Positions 40,865-42,117 of a stretch of 42,117 bases of DNA are shown here, piece after piece. The DNA is taken from contig JAHEJB010000008.1 of the NCBI GenBank assembly GCA_024639085.1, forward strand, positions 1-42,117. Reading direction: 5' to 3'. The translations under genes were made by a program, and so were the position numbers. The notes beneath the pieces are model-generated. The model did no database searches. It was not told the DNA's origin and saw only the letters and a list, made by a program, of their open reading frames with translations. Every line of letters begins with the position of its first letter. Within the stretch, counting starts at the first letter, position 1. The DNA comes from Rubricoccaceae bacterium. Its GTDB lineage: Bacteria; Bacteroidota; Rhodothermia; Rhodothermales; Rubricoccaceae.

Positions 40865-42115
40865 ATGAAAGCATTTATTCCGGCTCTCCTTCTCGCGTTC
40901 CTGCCGCTCACGTCGAGCGCGCAGGACCTCCTCATCCCCATGGACGAGACGCAGGCGGACCACCTAAAAGCGTACGGTGCCGTTTACTATGCGTTAGACC
41001 TAGGCATGGAAGTCGACTGGCTTCTCAATTATCGTGGCGGTTCATTCCTCGCCCCAGGCGTGGATGCGCTCGCGACAGAACTGAGGATTCGTGGCGTTTC
41101 ATTTGAACTCGTCAGTGGTGGGCCGATTTTGGCCGAAGTGGAAAGCCCTGCAGTGAACATGGCGGCGGTTCGGTTGGAGAAAGCGCCGAAGATCGCCGTC
41201 TACGCGCCCAATCAGACGCTGCCGTGGGACGATGCCGTATTGCTAGCGCTCACCTACGCAGAGGTGCCTTACGAGCAGATTTACGACGATGATGTGTTGG
41301 ATGGAAGGCTTGGTGAGTTCGACTGGGTGCACCTTCACCACGAGGACTTTACAGGCCAATACGGCAAGTTCTTCGCGGCTTATCGCACGCAGGGATGGTA
41401 TCAGGAACAGCAGCGCGAAGCGGAGTTAGCGGCTGAAGCGCGCGGCTTTGAGAAGGTGAGCCAATTGAAGCTGGCCGTGGCGCGAGCCATCCGCACCTAC
41501 GTTGCTGAGGGAGGCTTTCTGTTTGCGATGTGCTCCGGGACCGACACCTTCGATATCGCGCTCGCCGCAAGCGGGACTGACATCGTGCCAGCGGAAATGG
41601 ACGGGGATGGTTTCTCGTCCGACGCCGTATCACACCTTGACTTCTCGCAAACACTCGCTTTCCAGAACTTCACGCCGTCATTCAATGCGATGGAATACGA
41701 GCACTCGGATATCGACGTGAGCCCGCCCGGCGAGCTTCGTAATCCGTTGGTAGACTACTTCACTCTCTTCGATTTCTCGGCCAAGTGGGATCCCGTTCCG
41801 GCCATGCTCACACAGAACCACGTGGCATCCGTGCGTGGGTTTATGGGACAGACCACAAGCTTCCGCAGAAGCCTCATCAAACCGGGCGTCGTGGTGATGG
41901 CTGAAGCTCCTGGCCGCGACGCGGTGCGATATCTCTACGGGCCGATGGGCCGAGGCTTCTTCGCCTTTTATGCAGGGCACGACCCAGAAGACTACCAGCA
42001 CTTCGTCGGCGACCAGCCAACGGATCTTAACCTCCACCGGCACTCTCCCGGCTATCGCCTCATTCTAAACAACGTGCTATTCCCTGCTGCGAAAAAGCAA
42101 CCTCAGAAGACGTAG
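40865..42115 (+). CDS. Conserved exported protein (often misnamed 'asparagine synthetase B')
   Basis: A 416-residue exported protein with signal MKAFIPALLLAFLPLTSSA-Q. Mature blocks match a conserved Bacteroidota family: LLIPMDETQADHLKAYG, WLLNYRGGSFL, KAPKIAVYAPN, PWDDAVLLALTYAEVPYE, HLHHEDFTGQYGKF, and GGFLFAMCSGTDTFDIALA, which resembles the nucleophile elbow of class I amidotransferase-like folds (C222 within it). Databases often call members asparagine synthetase B, but an exported protein lacking synthetase motifs (no N-terminal Cys nucleophile, no ATP-pyrophosphatase loop) cannot have that activity. It ends 2 bp before the window edge, with TAG at 42113-42115. Confidence 0.8.
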   Translation: MKAFIPALLLAFLPLTSSAQDLLIPMDETQADHLKAYGAVYYALDLGMEVDWLLNYRGGSFLAPGVDALATELRIRGVSFELVSGGPILAEVESPAVNMAAVRLEKAPKIAVYAPNQTLPWDDAVLLALTYAEVPYEQIYDDDVLDGRLGEFDWVHLHHEDFTGQYGKFFAAYRTQGWYQEQQREAELAAEARGFEKVSQLKLAVARAIRTYVAEGGFLFAMCSGTDTFDIALAASGTDIVPAEMDGDGFSSDAVSHLDFSQTLAFQNFTPSFNAMEYEHSDIDVSPPGELRNPLVDYFTLFDFSAKWDPVPAMLTQNHVASVRGFMGQTTSFRRSLIKPGVVVMAEAPGRDAVRYLYGPMGRGFFAFYAGHDPEDYQHFVGDQPTDLNLHRHSPGYRLILNNVLFPAAKKQPQKT

Positions 42116-42117
42116 AG

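Noticed and set aside
1-42117. CRISPR array, tRNA, rRNA, integrase or phage genes
   Set aside because: I looked for repeat-spacer periodicity, cloverleaf-like intergenic segments and recombinase motifs and saw none I could support.

Overview
The window looks like a chromosomal segment from a free-living, aerobic, Gram-negative bacterium of the Bacteroidota/Rhodothermota (Rhodothermia or Balneolia-like) lineage. The reasons are the outer-membrane assembly set (BamA plus two OmpH/Skp-like chaperones), a GWxTD-domain lipoprotein, a NagZ-type GH3 enzyme fused to a beta-lactamase-like domain, the exported protein that sits after a TPR gene and is often called 'asparagine synthetase B', heme A synthesis for an aa3-type oxidase, and a general lack of Shine-Dalgarno sequences. 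This is inference from gene content; I could not run a phylogeny.

Layout. 1-4.6 kb is an accessory-looking block of exported proteins: a LamG-like lipoprotein and two paralogous Cys/Gly-rich secreted proteins either side of a third Cys-containing exported protein. 4.6-8.3 kb holds heme A synthase (ctaA), a two-domain histidine-phosphatase lipoprotein, a CDF metal exporter and an SRPBCC protein. 8.3-12.7 kb has a minus-strand MscS channel, two glycosyltransferases, a stomatin and a small ABM-like protein. 12.7-15.9 kb has a decayed 3' relic of a phosphohexomutase gene, an AbgT-family transporter and the intact glmM-like gene. 16.0-19.2 kb is ctaB plus an ABC-2 exporter operon, into which a 23S-IVP-type four-helix-bundle gene flanked by inverted heptad repeats has been inserted. 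19.2-26.1 kb carries rlmN, a wax-ester-synthase-like acyltransferase, small membrane and lipoprotein genes, the GH3/beta-lactamase fusion and a cysteine-free FmdB homologue.

26.1-38.8 kb is mostly minus strand: GWxTD lipoprotein and tpiA; bcp and surE (start and stop overlapping); panB; then ompH, ompH, bamA, uppS, rseP and dxr, an envelope-biogenesis/isoprenoid run. 38.9-42.1 kb is plus strand: a TPR protein and the conserved exported amidotransferase-fold-like protein. No tRNA, rRNA, CRISPR array, transposase or phage gene was recognised. No gene-free stretch exceeds about 260 bp.

The most unusual structure is the heptad-repeat-bounded four-helix-bundle insertion at 17,896-18,391. A second, gene-less heptad array lies 2 kb upstream, at 15,956-15,990. 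Other points worth attention are the degenerate second phosphatase domain (5,547-6,710), the phosphohexomutase relic (12,700-12,835), the tandem Cys-motif secreted paralogues and the zinc-ligand-less FmdB protein.
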